A stretch of 6,580 bases of DNA, taken from assembly GCA_049669725.1 (NCBI GenBank), contig JBATKU010000014.1, positions 1 to 6,580 on the forward strand, written 5' to 3'. The notes below the pieces were generated by a model, which saw only the letters and a list, made by a program, of their open reading frames with translations, made no database searches and was not told the origin of the DNA. This document shows, piece by piece, positions 6,407-6,580 of this stretch (its first letter is position 1; every line of letters begins with the position of its first letter). This stretch comes from JAFDCJ01 sp049669725 (lineage in GTDB: Bacteria; Desulfobacterota; Desulfobacteria; Desulfobacterales; JAFDCJ01). The position numbers and the translations under genes were made by a program.

Positions 6407-6580
6407 TCATCCCCTGGGATGAAACTTTTGGTGCAAATCTTTGAGGTGCTTGCGGGTGACATGGGTATATATTTGAGTCGTCGATATATCCACATGACCG
6501 AGCATAACCTGCACGGCTCTCAAGTCGGCGCCGCCTTCCAGCAGATGCGTTGCGAAAGAATGCCTCAGACTGTGGGGAGA
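6407..6580 (-). CDS. xerD: XerD-type tyrosine recombinase, C-terminal 57 residues (5' part outside window)
   Basis: This is the catalytic end of a site-specific tyrosine recombinase of the XerC/XerD group, which resolves chromosome dimers at dif sites during division. Visible catalytic elements are the His/Arg pair in HSLRH (residues 3-7 of the fragment), the histidine of LGH (27-29), and the nucleophilic tyrosine in TQIYTHV (35-41). The ending LKDLHQKFHPRG resembles XerD more than phage integrases, which usually differ after the tyrosine. The gene ends normally in TGA at 6409-6407. Its start and N-terminal DNA-binding domain lie beyond the window. It appears to be a housekeeping neighbour rather than part of the lipid pathway; an XerC-like or integron-type relative cannot be fully excluded. 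Confidence 0.88.
   Translation of the reverse strand, partial: SPHSLRHSFATHLLEGGADLRAVQVMLGHVDISTTQIYTHVTRKHLKDLHQKFHPRG

Noticed and set aside
6407..6580. Integrase of a mobile element bordering the lipid cluster
   Set aside because: The C-terminal motifs fit chromosomal XerD better, and no attachment-site repeat or other mobile-element gene is visible.

Overview
The window carries part of a PUFA-synthase-type (Pfa-like) secondary lipid locus with a bacterial chromosomal gene, xerD, at one edge. Base composition is moderate, with AT-rich promoter regions. The pfaA/pfaD-type genes, the xerD C-terminus and the clusters of degenerate 7-bp and 9-bp repeats together suggest a Desulfobacterota (sulfate-reducer-like 'deltaproteobacterial') genome. 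That placement is inferred from family resemblance; no rRNA or other decisive marker is present.

Layout. (1) 3668 down to the left edge, minus strand: the first about 1222 residues of a very large PfaA-like polyketide synthase. It has a ketosynthase with Cys206/His341/His381, an acyltransferase with Ser671 and His779, a repeat-derived linker, a predicted helical segment, a Pro/Ala-rich linker, and the start of an acyl carrier domain with the phosphopantetheine serine at 1214. The gene runs off the window. (2) 3669-4005: an intergenic region with two divergent promoter candidates and short repeats. (3) 4006-4569, plus strand: a 187-residue protein with a MerR-like DNA-binding N-terminus and an unrecognised C-terminal domain. 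(4) 6204-4549, minus strand: a complete 551-residue PfaD-type FMN enoyl reductase starting at GTG. Its last 21 bp overlap the end of the regulator gene tail to tail. (5) 6205-6406: an intergenic region with a good sigma-70-like promoter for pfaD. (6) 6407-6580, minus strand: the last 57 codons of a XerD-type tyrosine recombinase.

How the genes work together. In characterised Pfa systems the PfaA megasynthase condenses malonyl units on its tandem ACPs, and PfaD supplies enoyl reduction in trans. Here pfaD lies upstream of the synthase and is cut off from it by the opposing regulator gene, so the two enzyme genes probably have separate promoters. The regulator is transcribed divergently from the synthase and is the obvious candidate to control it.

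The most unusual feature is within the synthase gene. Between the acyltransferase and the ACP region, positions 619-876 consist largely of three families of degenerate tandem short repeats: two heptamer families and one nonamer family. They are read in frame as about 88 residues of charged, low-complexity linker. An exact 14-bp tandem duplication lies inside this stretch. Gain or loss of that unit would shift the frame and stop translation before any ACP, so the linker could act as a phase-variable switch; this is a hypothesis.
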